NCBI GenBank assembly: GCA_963701435.1
Contig: CAVPAL010000004.1
Coordinates: 1-64,000 of the forward strand
Direction of reading: 5' to 3'
From: JAACFF01 sp963701435
GTDB taxonomy: Bacteria; Chloroflexota; Anaerolineae; Promineifilales; Promineifilaceae
Length of the DNA: 64,000 bases
Shown: piece by piece, positions 1 through 8,033 of the stretch
How positions within the stretch are numbered: the first letter of the stretch is position 1
How the letters are laid out: every line of letters begins with the position of its first letter
Made by a program: the position numbers and the translations under genes
Notes under the pieces: model-generated
Told to the model about the DNA's origin: nothing
Seen by the model: the letters and a program-made list of their open reading frames with translations, nothing else
The model's database searches: none

Positions 1-512
1 ATGGCGGAGAAATGCTCGCCGCCGTACGTAGGGCCGGAGGCGGTCGGCGCAATATTACTTCGAGCACAAGCAATATTGTCACCTCGTTCGTGCCCCGGGG
101 CCCGATGTGAGACGAGAGGAATTCCTGGGCGATTTATTGGCATTCTTCCATGTTTGCTGACCCCTTCAGCCCGGTTTCAACAAGCGATTACCCGGCAGTT
201 TACCCTTGGGTTTTAAAACCGCAGGGTTGAGGGGCGCAGTTTTCGGCACATTAACTGCAAAACCACCTCTAGGGAATGGGGAACAACTCGAGAAATTGCT
301 TGCCCTAATCCCAACCCCAACTATGTTGCCTAGGTCACGGCCGTTCATCACAAATCGAGCGACTGCGTCCAATAATATCCTGCTCGTCGCAGACCGCGCG
401 CACGCCTCCCTTGCCGCCGGAAATAAGTTTTCAGATATGTGAACTAAATCCTTCATTGCTATTTTTTGGGGCCGTCCACGATTAGCCTGTGAAAAGCTCC
501 TTTGGGTGCATT
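1..512. other. Region without a supported gene
   Basis: Open frames exist on both strands but none has a convincing start or a recognisable domain. One minus-strand frame (166 to about 510) ends in a proline- and lysine-rich tail and could be the out-of-frame continuation of the small minus-strand gene at 513-740, since indels are common in this part of the window. One copy of ACGGCCGT lies at 337-344. Confidence 0.3.
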
Positions 513-740
513 TTATTCTCTTAGGAGTGCCGTCTTCGGATTCGGCCACATAATGGTAATTGCAGCGTCTTCTTTCTCTCCCCTCGTCACAATATGCCAC
601 CGGCGGCCGTCCAATATCGCGAACAAATCCTTGTTCTCCGCAACTGACGGTAATCGACGGCTTAGACTCTCTTTGTGGGCATAGCCAAATTGCTTGGCAG
701 CAACATCTAAGGGTAGCCAAAGCTCGATTCCAGATTGCAT
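513..740 (-). CDS. Small hypothetical protein, possible DNA-binding
   Basis: 75 codons, ATG at 740. The N-terminal part (LWLPLDVAAKQFGY, then KESLSRRLP) resembles the first helix-turn-helix segment of excisionase or MerR-type wing-helix proteins, which would fit the mobile element next door. The second half has no recognisable motif. It is divergently oriented to the DUF2958 gene at 832, so both promoters would lie in 741-831. The frame may be truncated by an indel near 510, because the minus-strand frame beyond that point also looks protein-like. Function is not established. Confidence 0.35.
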   Translation of the reverse strand: MQSGIELWLPLDVAAKQFGYAHKESLSRRLPSVAENKDLFAILDGRRWHIVTRGEKEDAAITIMWPNPKTALLRE

Positions 741-831
741 AAAATATTTCTCCTTTTAAGTTGACATAAGTGTATCGTAATGAGATACTGTTCTCAATCG
801 GGAACATTCAATCCCGGAAGGGAGGTGAGCC

Positions 832-1155
832 ATGTGGAATTATTCCAAAAGATGTCCGCGAGAAACTGCCGGAGTTGCGTGCCAATGAAGAACTTGGGAC
901 TTGCTGCTCAAGCACTCGTCAAGTTCTTTACCCCTGCCGGAGGCTGGACCTGGTACGCAAGCGAATTCGACGGTGAAGATATCTTCTTCGGTTTTGTCAT
1001 TGGATTTGAACCGGAATTCGGATACTTCAGCCTTAGCGAGTTGGAGTCTGTTCGCGGCCCCCTCGGATTACCAATTGCAGCGCGATCTTCACTTCGAACC
1101 AACGTCACTTGAAGAATTGAGAAATCATTATCAAGAAAAGGGATACGCCCTCTAA
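832..1155 (+). pseudogene. DUF2958 family protein, broken by frameshifts
   Basis: A strong ribosome binding site (GGGAGGTGA) precedes ATG 832. The protein is readable only across three frames: IPKDVREKLPEL near 843-890, then KFFTPAGGWTWYASEFDGED through SLSELESVRGPLGLP near 890-1070, then QRDLHFEPTSLEEL to the stop at 1155. Together these give about 105 residues of the DUF2958 family, the family's usual size, common on plasmids and integrative elements; its biochemical function is unknown. At least two and probably three indels separate the segments, one of them near the start codon. The amino acid sequence between indels is well preserved, so disruption is recent or reflects sequencing or assembly error. 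Confidence 0.75.
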
Positions 1156-1218
1156 GCGCTTCTCCTACACCAATCTAGTCACGGGGCCAGTTGGCCTCGT
1201 GTGCTATGATGGTTTCAT

Positions 1219-1558
1219 ATGTCAAAGGAAGTGCCACTCCAAGTTGACATGTTCTCAGGGGGAGTTAGTCGACACCAGAACAAGAAAACAGAAAAAACGA
1301 GAAGCTGAACGTCAAGGACCAATTCAAGCTGAGATGTTCTCTCAACGTGAAATGGCCCAGTTTGGCGTTCGGGCCCATCCACAGGACCCGATTTCACCAA
1401 AGACTAGAATTGAACTTGCCTTGCAAGACCTGCGCACTAAAGAAGAACAGGAGGCGGCAAGGATGATTGAAATCGAGAAGCGAAGTTACCGCTTGCCTGG
1501 CTTTGAGGATGAATTGGTACCGTCGCCAGTAAAGGATAATCTGGGAGAGCCGGAGTGA
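1219..1558 (+). pseudogene. Hypothetical mobile-element protein, frameshifted
   Basis: Translation from ATG 1219 reads MSKEVPLQVDMFSG and then leaves frame at a run of five G (1258-1262). The adjacent frame continues as ELVDTRTRKQKKREAERQ to a stop at 1558. The joined product would be about 112 residues, highly charged, with QAEMFSQREMAQFGV in the middle and a predicted helical stretch of K, E and R. No known domain is recognised. It lies between the DUF2958 gene and another frameshifted unknown gene on the same strand, so it is probably cargo of the same element. The 1219 start is inferred from the better N-terminal reading; no clear Shine-Dalgarno sequence precedes it. Confidence 0.45.
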
Positions 1559-1585
1559 TATTGTAGAAATTCATCCACATGCATT

Positions 1586-2264
1586 ATGGCGAAAAGACAA
1601 TCTTTAACAACCAGCAAGTTCACTGATTGGTTGATTGGAATCCTGTTTGAGTTGCCGTGGCTTGAATTATTGGCCGTTGTTTGGAAACTAATGCGTCATC
1701 TATGGCAAGGGTTGGCCGATGAGGGAATTTATGAGGTGCTAGAGTATGAGTCGCTACTGGAGTTGAAGGATAAAAAAGGGGAAAGAGCCAGTTTCCAGAA
1801 AAGGGAAAAGGTGCGTTATCGGCAGAATAATATCATTGCTTATCAAGATCATGCCTGGGGTGATGGGGAGATATTGATCGATTATCGTTGTTCGCCAGGA
1901 GTAGTTGTTGACAGCTATAGACCAGGTCAAAAAACCTTTCTGCTAATATCGCTACAAGAACCAAAGCGTCGTGGCGACATCGATGAATTTAATATGGAAT
2001 GGAAAATGCGTGATGGTTTTATTCGTCCGAAAGAATTGTGGGAAACAGAGATTCGGCATCGAACCAAAAAGATAACGATGAAAATATTATTCCCCGAGGT
2101 CGCGGCCTCCTCAAAATGTCTGGCTATTTGAACATTTACGCAGACGTAAACATCAGCTCGGCTCAGAAGTGAAAAGGCGGTTATATGATGGGCGGTGGCT
2201 CGTTACATGGGAGCGTGATCGGCCAAAACTTAACGAACGCTACCAACTGCATTGGGAATGGTAA
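1586..2264 (+). pseudogene. Unknown protein with hydrophobic N-terminus, frameshifted
   Basis: The first frame runs from ATG 1586 to a stop at 2131 with a hydrophobic segment near residues 14-35 (WLIGILFELPWLELLAVVW) and then a soluble charged region. From about 2103 the next frame reads RPPQNVWLFEHLRRRK through WERDRPKLNERYQLHWEW to TAA 2262-2264, a much more natural C-terminus than the residues in the first frame. A one-base shift near the CCCC run at about 2092-2095 would join them into roughly 225 residues. The family is not recognised. It follows the previous unknown gene by about 30 bp on the same strand. Confidence 0.55.
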
Positions 2265-2274
2265 TAAAAAGAAA

Positions 2275-2301
2275 AGCGACAGGTACGCGTTTCCTGTCGC
2301 T
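2275..2301 (+). terminator. Hairpin after the unknown gene, possible terminator
   Basis: AGCGACAGG (2275-2283) pairs with CCTGTCGCT (2293-2301) around a 9-nt loop. It lies 10 bp after the reconstructed stop at 2264. An A-rich tract precedes it, but the following bases are not a clean T run, so termination efficiency on the plus strand is uncertain; on the minus strand the A tract would act as the T tract. Confidence 0.4.
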
Positions 2302-2643
2302 CATCTCTGCTCTGCAATTCTACGTTCCCAGATCCACCACTCATGACATCATCTCCTTGTCAGAAAGGACGGCCGTCACCAATCAACTTTCTGCATAGGA
2401 TCAAACCCGGTCAAAATGAAGTTGTCGCGTAGAAGCGTGAGATAATTATGATCGCTGGGGATTGCGTTGTCAATATTACTTTCTTCAGATTCATTGACTA
2501 CTCTATCGACTTCGTCATATCACTAGAATATAGAAGTTGCCGGTTGAAGCCACCAATACTTGCAAGACATTATCATTCTCTGTCAACGATAAGTTATTTG
2601 CACTTTGTCAACACTGTATTCAGCATGTAAACTATCATCGATT
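2302..2643. other. Intergenic region, AT-rich with short repeats
   Basis: No gene is supported here. TGTCAAC or TGTCAA recurs at several points between about 2468 and 2615, close to the start of the excisionase-like gene at 2644. One copy of ACGGCCGT lies near 2369. The short direct repeats could be binding sites for the HTH protein, but this is only inference from position. Confidence 0.3.
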
Positions 2644-2953
2644 ATGCCCAATAAGACGTCAGATTCTGCTAACCGTACGCCCTCGGGCGAGCTAATTTCA
2701 TTGGCGGAAGCGGCAAGAACAAGTGGGTTGTCACATAGTCACCTAAGATTGTTGGTTAGGCAGGGTAAAGTCTGGGGAACCAAGATCGGGTAGGGATTGG
2801 CTCACTACGGAAGAAGCCATACGAGCATATTTGGCAACCGAACGCAAACCGGGTCCTAAGCCACATGATGAGGACCGCCGGACAATTTCTCAAATTGACT
2901 TTGCAATCCCCAGCGATTATAATACATACTATCATGATTGGCAGGTTATCTAA
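2644..2953 (+). pseudogene. Excisionase/MerR-like HTH protein, frameshifted
   Basis: From ATG 2644 the frame reads SLAEAARTSGLSHSHLRLL then VRQGKVWGTKIG and meets a stop at once after a GGG run (2788-2790). Removing one G continues the protein as RDWLTTEEAIRAYLATERKPGPK to TAA 2951-2953, about 102 residues. The pattern (LAEAA..SGLS..HLR.LVRQGKV.G.KIGRDWLTT) is that of helix-turn-helix domain 17, excisionase-like proteins, where a wing ends in a conserved R/K-x-W. Such proteins usually sit next to recombinases; here a large serine recombinase follows about 730 bp downstream. Whether the extra G is real is unknown. Confidence 0.65.
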
Positions 2954-3302
2954 TCCTAATAGTCGCAAACACCAAATCAACTTCTTAACCGGAGGTCGAG
3001 TAGCAATCTGGTATAGAAGATGGATAATTTTCTGGTCGATTCTACACAGCTTCAATCGACGTGCTGAGTTGATGCGGCTGGTAGACTGGGCAGAAAAGAG
3101 GCGGCTCGTAGGTCCGCTATCCCACTACAAGTCTCGCTTAGAAGACGAAGAGTTGCGATTGATACGATACTCGTTTCGCGACCCTGAAATAAAGCGGTGG
3201 GCTCACGTATTGCATTTCCTAAGCAGTCGCATAAGCCCTAAACCCAAGTATTTTCCTCGGGGATCGGCCTCTCATTTGCGCTCTCTTAATGGAAAAAGTT
3301 AG
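2934..3302 (+). CDS. Hypothetical protein
   Basis: The open frame extends upstream to 2865, overlapping the HTH gene; ATG 2934 is a more economical start. The C-terminal half (RAELMRLVDWAEKRRLVG and RDPEIKRWAHVLHFLSSR) is rich in charged helical residues and looks protein-like, while the first 40 residues do not. The family is not recognised. Given the indels on both sides, the true start may lie in another frame, and ATG 3072 is an alternative. Confidence 0.3.
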   Translation: MIGRLSNPNSRKHQINFLTGGRVAIWYRRWIIFWSILHSFNRRAELMRLVDWAEKRRLVGPLSHYKSRLEDEELRLIRYSFRDPEIKRWAHVLHFLSSRISPKPKYFPRGSASHLRSLNGKS

Positions 3303-3347
3303 GCTAAATAATGGAGAAATAAACTAAGAGTACTACATATTAACAAC

Positions 3348-3383
3348 GCCCTGAGTTGGTGCTGGTAACACCAAACCCAGGGC
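3348..3383 (+). other. Imperfect hairpin upstream of recombinase
   Basis: GCCCTGAGTTGGTG (3348-3361) pairs imperfectly with CACCAAACCCAGGGC (3369-3383) around a short loop. It lies in the gene-free stretch 3303-3680, between the hypothetical gene and the recombinase, together with a stronger terminator-like hairpin at 3447. It could be an attenuator-like structure or a recombination-site arm; nothing in the sequence decides. Confidence 0.45.
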
Positions 3384-3446
3384 TTACCTACATCGCTGAT
3401 AACTCCAGCATTGTAGGCTAGGTGCAATGCTATCCGCCTGCACCCG

Positions 3447-3487
3447 AGCCGTCAATCGTTGCTGTCAGCGATTGACGGCTTTTTTAT
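3447..3487 (+). terminator. Rho-independent terminator
   Basis: AGCCGTCAATCG (3447-3458) pairs perfectly with CGATTGACGGCT (3469-3480) around a 10-nt loop, followed by TTTTTATT. This is a canonical intrinsic terminator. It ends transcription entering from the accessory genes before the recombinase. Confidence 0.85.
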
Positions 3488-3680
3488 TAAGGGGGTAATC
3501 CCCAGAAAGGAGTATATGCCAAATGAGCACGGCAAAAACTTTAGCAAACATAACGGCGTGCCACGGTTCTTTGTGGCACCAAAAATGGATGTCTTAGCTG
3601 ATCATCCAGTTATTGGACCAAGACTAAATCCGAATTGGAAAGGCAAAAAGCGCAAGAACAAGAGAAAAAGGAAGGTCAAG

Positions 3681-5261
3681 ATGCGATACGCAGCTTATGT
3701 AAGAATAAGTTCAGAAGAACAGATTGGGAATTATTCAGTAGACGCTCAAAAACGGGCTATCGAAGCCTGGGTGCATGCAAATGGTGGTGTATTAGCCCAA
3801 GTATATGTTGATGAAGGTTATTCGGGGCGTACTTCGGAGAGGCCCGCCTTCAAACGCCTACGGCATGATGGAAGACAGCGCAAGTACGATGCGATCATTG
3901 TTCATAAATTTGACCGGTTTGCTCGCAACAGAACCGAATCCCTGGCTGTCAAGTCGTTGCTGCGCCACGACTATGGCATCAAAGTCTTTTCTGTTAGCGA
4001 GCCTTCTGAAGACAGCGATGGGCCAATGGGTGCGCTGATAGAAGGTATTATGGAATCAGTCGCCGATTGGTACAGTCAGAATCTGAGCGCCGAGACGGCA
4101 AAAGGTAAAAAGGAACGCAGCGTCCAGGGAAAACATAACAATCGAGCCCCCTTTGGAATGAAGAAGAACTCAAAGAAGATCTTAATCGCCGATGAAAATG
4201 AACTTCCTGGTTTGATTATGGCTTATAAAAAATATGCAACAGGAAATCATAGCGATAATAGTGTTGCCGACCTACTTAATAAAGCCGGATATCGCAGTAA
4301 GACCGGTAGGCCATTTTCGAAGGAGACCGTACGCGATATTCTACAAAATCAGACCTATCTCGGGAAAATTAAATATCAGAAATACAAACGTCGTTCGGAT
4401 GGTTCTCGCTCCTATGAAGCACCCATTGAATGGTTTGATGGGCAGCATGAGGCGATTATAGACGAGATACTTTTTGAAAAATGTCAGCAAATTCGGGCTG
4501 AACGCCGGCGCCATCGAAAAGCTACTCCAAAATTCAACCCCCTATCTCTTGCGAGATCTTATCTATTGTTATGACTGCTGTAGTCATCAACCCAAAGAAA
4601 ACACCTTTCGCAACTACGGCAAGCTTCGTCCACAGGCGCAATCAAAGGGTAAAAAATACCGCTATTATCGCTGTCGCTCAAAGGAACTTGGCTATGCCTG
4701 TTCACAGAAGGCAATGCGCGCCGAGGAGCTTGAGAACCAAGTAATAAATATCCTGATGCAACTTAAGCCCCAAAAGAATGGAGAAAGGGCATCACAAAGG
4801 CCATGAGCGATCTCTTGGGTGAGAAAAACTTGGAAGAACGGCTTGAGGAAATAACGGGCATCATCAAACGCATGGATACCCGCTGGGACCATGGTCTTGT
4901 CATGGATGAACAGGAATATCTGGAAAACCGCATCAAGCTCCAACTGGAATTAGAGCAGCTGAATCCCGTCTCACATGATGACCTAGAACAAGCTGCCGAC
5001 TTGCTGGAGAACTTTAAATTTCATTGGGAACGGCTGGAAGGTGACGACAAAGGTCAACAGGAATTAGTGAGTCTTATTGTTGAACGTATTTACGTTGCAG
5101 ATGGAGAAGTTAAGATTGTAACGTTACGTTCAGATTACCATCTGGTACTCGGTCATAAAACAAACGGGCCAACCTATCAAAAGGTTGACCCATTTTTATA
5201 CCAGTGCGGGAGCGACGGGGGTCGAACCCGCGATCTCCGGCTTGACAGGCCGGCGTGTTAA
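3681..5261 (+). pseudogene. Large serine recombinase, two frameshifts
   Basis: The N-terminal resolvase domain is clear: YAAYVRISSEEQ with the catalytic serine at about residue 9, then DEGYSGRTSERPAFKRL and HKFDRFARN. A recombinase domain follows (RAPFGMKK, GRPFSKETVRDILQNQTYLGKI). The frame is lost at a run of five C (4538-4542), continues one frame over through the zinc-ribbon region (YCYDCCS, YRYYRCRSK, ACSQKAM), and is lost again at CCCCAAAA near 4768. The third segment is a coiled-coil domain ending RIYVADGEVKIVTLRSDY. ATG 3681 follows GGAAGGT; an in-frame ATG at 3516 with a good AAAGGAG would add 55 basic residues. The last codons run through a terminator into the antisense of tRNA-Asp. 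Such enzymes integrate and excise elements; this copy is inactive if the indels are real. Confidence 0.9.
5166..5191 (-). terminator. Bidirectional intrinsic terminator after tRNA-Asp
   Basis: GGGCCAACCT (5166-5175) pairs with AGGTTGACCC (5182-5191) with one mismatch. It is flanked by ATTTTTAT on one side and by a sequence reading CGTTTGTTTT on the minus strand. It terminates the tRNA transcript from the right and would also serve the recombinase from the left. The recombinase reading frame passes through it. Confidence 0.75.
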
Positions 5262-5279
5262 CCACTACACCACGCCCCC
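5207..5279 (-). tRNA. tRNA-Asp (anticodon GTC)
   Basis: The minus strand folds into a complete 73-nt cloverleaf. The acceptor is GGGGGCG with CGCTCCC and discriminator G; the D arm contains GTGTAGTGGTTAACAC; the anticodon stem-loop is CCGGC-CTGTCAA-GCCGG, with GTC at the anticodon; the T arm is GCGGG-TTCGACC-CCCGT. CCA is not encoded. A sigma-70-type promoter lies just upstream (5298-5326) and a terminator just downstream. tRNA genes are common integration targets, and the serine recombinase ends directly against this one. Confidence 0.96.
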
Positions 5280-5297
5280 ACTTGCTAAGCGAGCCAA

Positions 5298-5326
5298 ATC
5301 GTATCAAAAGTTATTATCGCTGTCAA
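5298..5326 (-). promoter_or_regulatory. Sigma-70-type promoter of tRNA-Asp
   Basis: On the minus strand TTGACA (5321-5326) is separated by 17 bp from TACGAT (5298-5303). The predicted start lies a few bases upstream of the mature tRNA end at 5279. Confidence 0.8.
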
Positions 5327-5329
5327 TAG

Positions 5330-6499
5330 TTATTCGCTGGGAGTTACCAGAAATGGAAAACTGCTCTCACTTTTGTTTACAGGCGCTAACAATAGCTCAG
5401 CCGCCTCAATCGCCTCGCTCGCGCTGACCCCGATCTCCCAGGTAAACGGCCGTTCCTGTTCGATTTCCTGGTTTTCACGCCATAACGTTATGACCTTGCC
5501 TTTGCGAGTATACGGTTTCGAAAGAGCCGGGTTACTCGGGCCAAAAATTGCCAGGGTCGGACATCCTGTCGCCGCAGCGACATGCGTCGGCCCGGCATCA
5601 TTGCCCACGTACAAATCTGCAACCTCACACATAGCCGCTACTTCACCCAGGCTCATTTCACCCGCCAGGTTGGTGACTTTACCGCTCATCAAACCTGCTA
5701 TCCCGTCTGCCAACAGACGCTCATTCGCCGCGCCGATCAGCACAATGCAAGCAGCGTGCTTCTGAATTAAATAATTCCCCAATACGGCAAAGCGTTCAAT
5801 CGGCCATCGTTTCAAAACGGCCGTTTGCACCGGATTTTCCCCACCGCCGGGATGCATAATCACCAACGGGGTAGCGCCCAGCCAATCAACCCGTTCAACC
5901 AAACGACGCGTCACAATTGTGCGATCCCGATCCGGCGGCGTGAATACCATCTCAACGTTATCAATGATTTCCGAATCCACACCGACCGCTTGCGCCAATA
6001 ATAAATTCTGCCTGGCGACATGCTGCACCTCATCTGGCGGCGTAACGGCAATTGTGTGCGCAAAACCACGCCCGTTCACATGCAGTCCAATTCGCTGCGG
6101 AATATGCGCCTGCCATGCGACCAGGGACAGCAAACTGGAACGGCTGGGAATGAAACAAGTATCATATTTTTCCTGGCGCAGTTGATGAATAAAAGCACGC
6201 AGTTCTGGAATTTTGAGGTCGTTTAACCGCCCCGCGCCGGTCGAAATTAACTCTTTTACATCCCCATTGCTCAAAAGCGCCGGTCGCGCCCAATCGCTGA
6301 CAGCCCAATCAAAACGAGCCTGCGGATAGCTTTTTCGTAAAGCTGCCACGAGCGGTGTTGCCAGCATAACCTGACTCAAACAGCAGGGCTGCAAAATGAG
6401 CGCTTTCTGAGGTGGTGTAAACGGCCGTTTTCCTGACAGCGCAAAAGGTACTCGTGCAATTCGCGCCGCGCCGGCCGTCAAAAAATTTTCGCGCAGCAT
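5330..6499 (-). CDS. Glycosyltransferase family 9 (heptosyltransferase-like)
   Basis: 389 residues, the usual size of ADP-heptose:LPS heptosyltransferase-like GT9 enzymes. The N-terminal Rossmann domain begins at KALILQPCCLSQVMLATPLV (about residues 33-52). The C-terminal nucleotide-sugar domain carries HPGGG near residue 227 and the signature GNDAGPTHVAAATGCPTLAIFG near 308-329. GT9 enzymes are GT-B fold transferases; as Chloroflexota usually lack LPS heptose, the substrate is open and may be another cell-surface glycan. It is transcribed toward the tRNA and is a single gene on its strand here. Two copies of ACGGCCGT inside it (near 5449 and 5817) mark it as resident DNA. Confidence 0.9.
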   Translation of the reverse strand: MLRENFLTAGAARIARVPFALSGKRPFTPPQKALILQPCCLSQVMLATPLVAALRKSYPQARFDWAVSDWARPALLSNGDVKELISTGAGRLNDLKIPELRAFIHQLRQEKYDTCFIPSRSSLLSLVAWQAHIPQRIGLHVNGRGFAHTIAVTPPDEVQHVARQNLLLAQAVGVDSEIIDNVEMVFTPPDRDRTIVTRRLVERVDWLGATPLVIMHPGGGENPVQTAVLKRWPIERFAVLGNYLIQKHAACIVLIGAANERLLADGIAGLMSGKVTNLAGEMSLGEVAAMCEVADLYVGNDAGPTHVAAATGCPTLAIFGPSNPALSKPYTRKGKVITLWRENQEIEQERPFTWEIGVSASEAIEAAELLLAPVNKSESSFPFLVTPSE

Positions 6500-6567
6500 G
6501 AGGAAGCCATTGTAACTCTAAACCTGAACTGGACAAGTCAGAAAATTTGACACGGATTGCACAAATT

Positions 6568-7896
6568 TTACGAATCAGGCGTTGGTGTAGGCGTCATGGT
6601 CGGCGTCGGCGTTGGCGTCGCGCTCAACCAGCTAAAGACGGCGTCGGCGCTGCTGCGCCCGCCGTAGGTGTAAATGAAGCCGCCATCCATACGTTCACCC
6701 GTTTTTTTTACAATGCTGACGCGCCAGCGAAATTCATGCGTTTCCGGCTCAAATAAGGCCAGCCGCCAATCGCCCGGAATCTTGAAGGAATTGTCGCGCG
6801 TAAATCCGCGCAGAGGCAGCGCGTCGAGTACATCCGTATCCAATATTTCTACCATGTAATACTCATCCGGTTCCAGGTCTTTCACGGCGACCCATTGCAA
6901 AGTAACAGCCGGATTTTCAGGATCAACGGCCGTTCCATTAGTAGGATAAAGCAGCGTCGGGCCGGCGGGGAATCCGGTCGGCGTCATCGTGGGGGTCGGG
7001 CCGGGCGTGGGCGGCAGCGTATCGCTGTAGACAATGCGGGGAATACAAAAAACATCGCCCGGCTGCAAAAATTGAATCGATTCGTCTGTCATGCGATTGA
7101 CGGCCACAATCGCCTCGGCCGGCACATTGAACTTGCCGGCCAATCCATAAACAGAGTCGCCTGATTCGAGCGCATAAAGCTGGCAGTCGGTCACATCTGC
7201 AATCACATTATCTTCATTGATTTGCAGCACCATTGATTCAAGCGGCGGCGTGGCGGACGGCCAGGGAATCACAATGTCTTGCCCGGCAAAAATGGAAGAA
7301 TCGAGCGTCAAGCCGTTTTCGGCCACGATGCTGTCCGCCGTCACGCGATAAATAAAGGAGATGCTGAAAAAGGACTCGCCGCTTTGCACTGAGTGGAATC
7401 TAGGCGGGCGCGGCGTATCGGTCGGCAGGGGTGTGGGCGTGATGGTTGGCGTTTCCGTCGCAGGAGGCGTTTCGGTTGGAATTGGGGTCATTGTGGGTGT
7501 GTAGGTCACGGTCGGCGGTATGGGCGTAACGGTTGGGACGAGCGCCAGCGTTACCACCGGATCCTGACTGCGTAGCACCAGTAGGCTTAATATAACCGTG
7601 ATTACCCCAAAGACGGCCGTTAACCAAAACACGGTCGTTGATTTACGCTCGCGCATGACGGCTTCAAATACTTCTTTGGGAGCGGCGGCTGGTGGGGGAG
7701 AAACGGCCGTTTCCGGCGCAATATCCATAACCTTTGGGGCAGATTCACTTTTACCGGCTGAAGGTGAGGCCGACTGCGACAGCTCAGCGCCGCACATCAA
7801 ACAGTGCGTCGCGTCCTCCGGCAGAACCGTGTCACACTGCGGACACCGTCTTACACCGTTCTCCTCATCGCCTTCAGGCGTATTTGCATGCATCAA
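6568..7896 (-). CDS. Zinc-ribbon, membrane-anchored protein with two LysM domains
   Basis: 442 residues. The N-terminal zinc ribbon has CPQC (about residues 18-21) and CLMC (32-35). A single membrane segment follows (VFWLTAVFGVITVILSLLVL, about 93-112), then a threonine/proline-rich linker of PTxTPxPT repeats. Two LysM domains come next: one around SGESFFSISFIYRVTADSIV (about 168-212), one around SGDSVYGLAGKFNVPAEAIV (about 243-288). A C-terminal beta-rich domain ends in another TPTPT tail. The zinc ribbon should be cytoplasmic and the LysM part outside, probably binding peptidoglycan or another glycan. The stated start gives MMHANTPEG after GGAAGG; ATG 7893 is equivalent. A good promoter lies upstream (7924-7951). 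Confidence 0.85.
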   Translation of the reverse strand: MMHANTPEGDEENGVRRCPQCDTVLPEDATHCLMCGAELSQSASPSAGKSESAPKVMDIAPETAVSPPPAAAPKEVFEAVMRERKSTTVFWLTAVFGVITVILSLLVLRSQDPVVTLALVPTVTPIPPTVTYTPTMTPIPTETPPATETPTITPTPLPTDTPRPPRFHSVQSGESFFSISFIYRVTADSIVAENGLTLDSSIFAGQDIVIPWPSATPPLESMVLQINEDNVIADVTDCQLYALESGDSVYGLAGKFNVPAEAIVAVNRMTDESIQFLQPGDVFCIPRIVYSDTLPPTPGPTPTMTPTGFPAGPTLLYPTNGTAVDPENPAVTLQWVAVKDLEPDEYYMVEILDTDVLDALPLRGFTRDNSFKIPGDWRLALFEPETHEFRWRVSIVKKTGERMDGGFIYTYGGRSSADAVFSWLSATPTPTPTMTPTPTPDS

Positions 7897-7923
7897 ACTA
7901 CCTTCCTGCCTTCAAAACGCGGC

Positions 7924-7951
7924 ATTATACCAGAGAGGCAAATGCGTACAA
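7924..7951 (-). promoter_or_regulatory. Promoter of the LysM gene
   Basis: On the minus strand TTGTAC (7946-7951) and TATAAT (7924-7929) are 16 bp apart. The predicted start is about 20 bp before ATG 7896, leaving room for the GGAAGG ribosome binding site. Confidence 0.7.
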
Positions 7952-8033
7952 AACCAACTCATCCACGACACAGGTAACCGCTTTTCTGCTACAATAGCGG
8001 CACATTCGTCGAAACCAATTCGGAGTAACAATT

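Noticed and set aside
166..807. 213-codon minus-strand open frame
   Set aside because: Composition is erratic, it overlaps the better frame at 513-740, and no domain is seen. Its last part may be a frameshifted remnant, but it is not supported as a gene.
832..5261. Programmed ribosomal frameshifting
   Set aside because: Shifts occur in many unrelated genes, in both directions and without slippery heptamers plus pseudoknots. Decay or sequence error is more likely.
5203..5261. Genuine recombinase C-terminus GSDGGRTRDLRLDRPAC
   Set aside because: This peptide is the translated antisense of tRNA-Asp, a common artefact. The functional C-terminus is expected to end near the TLRSDY segment.
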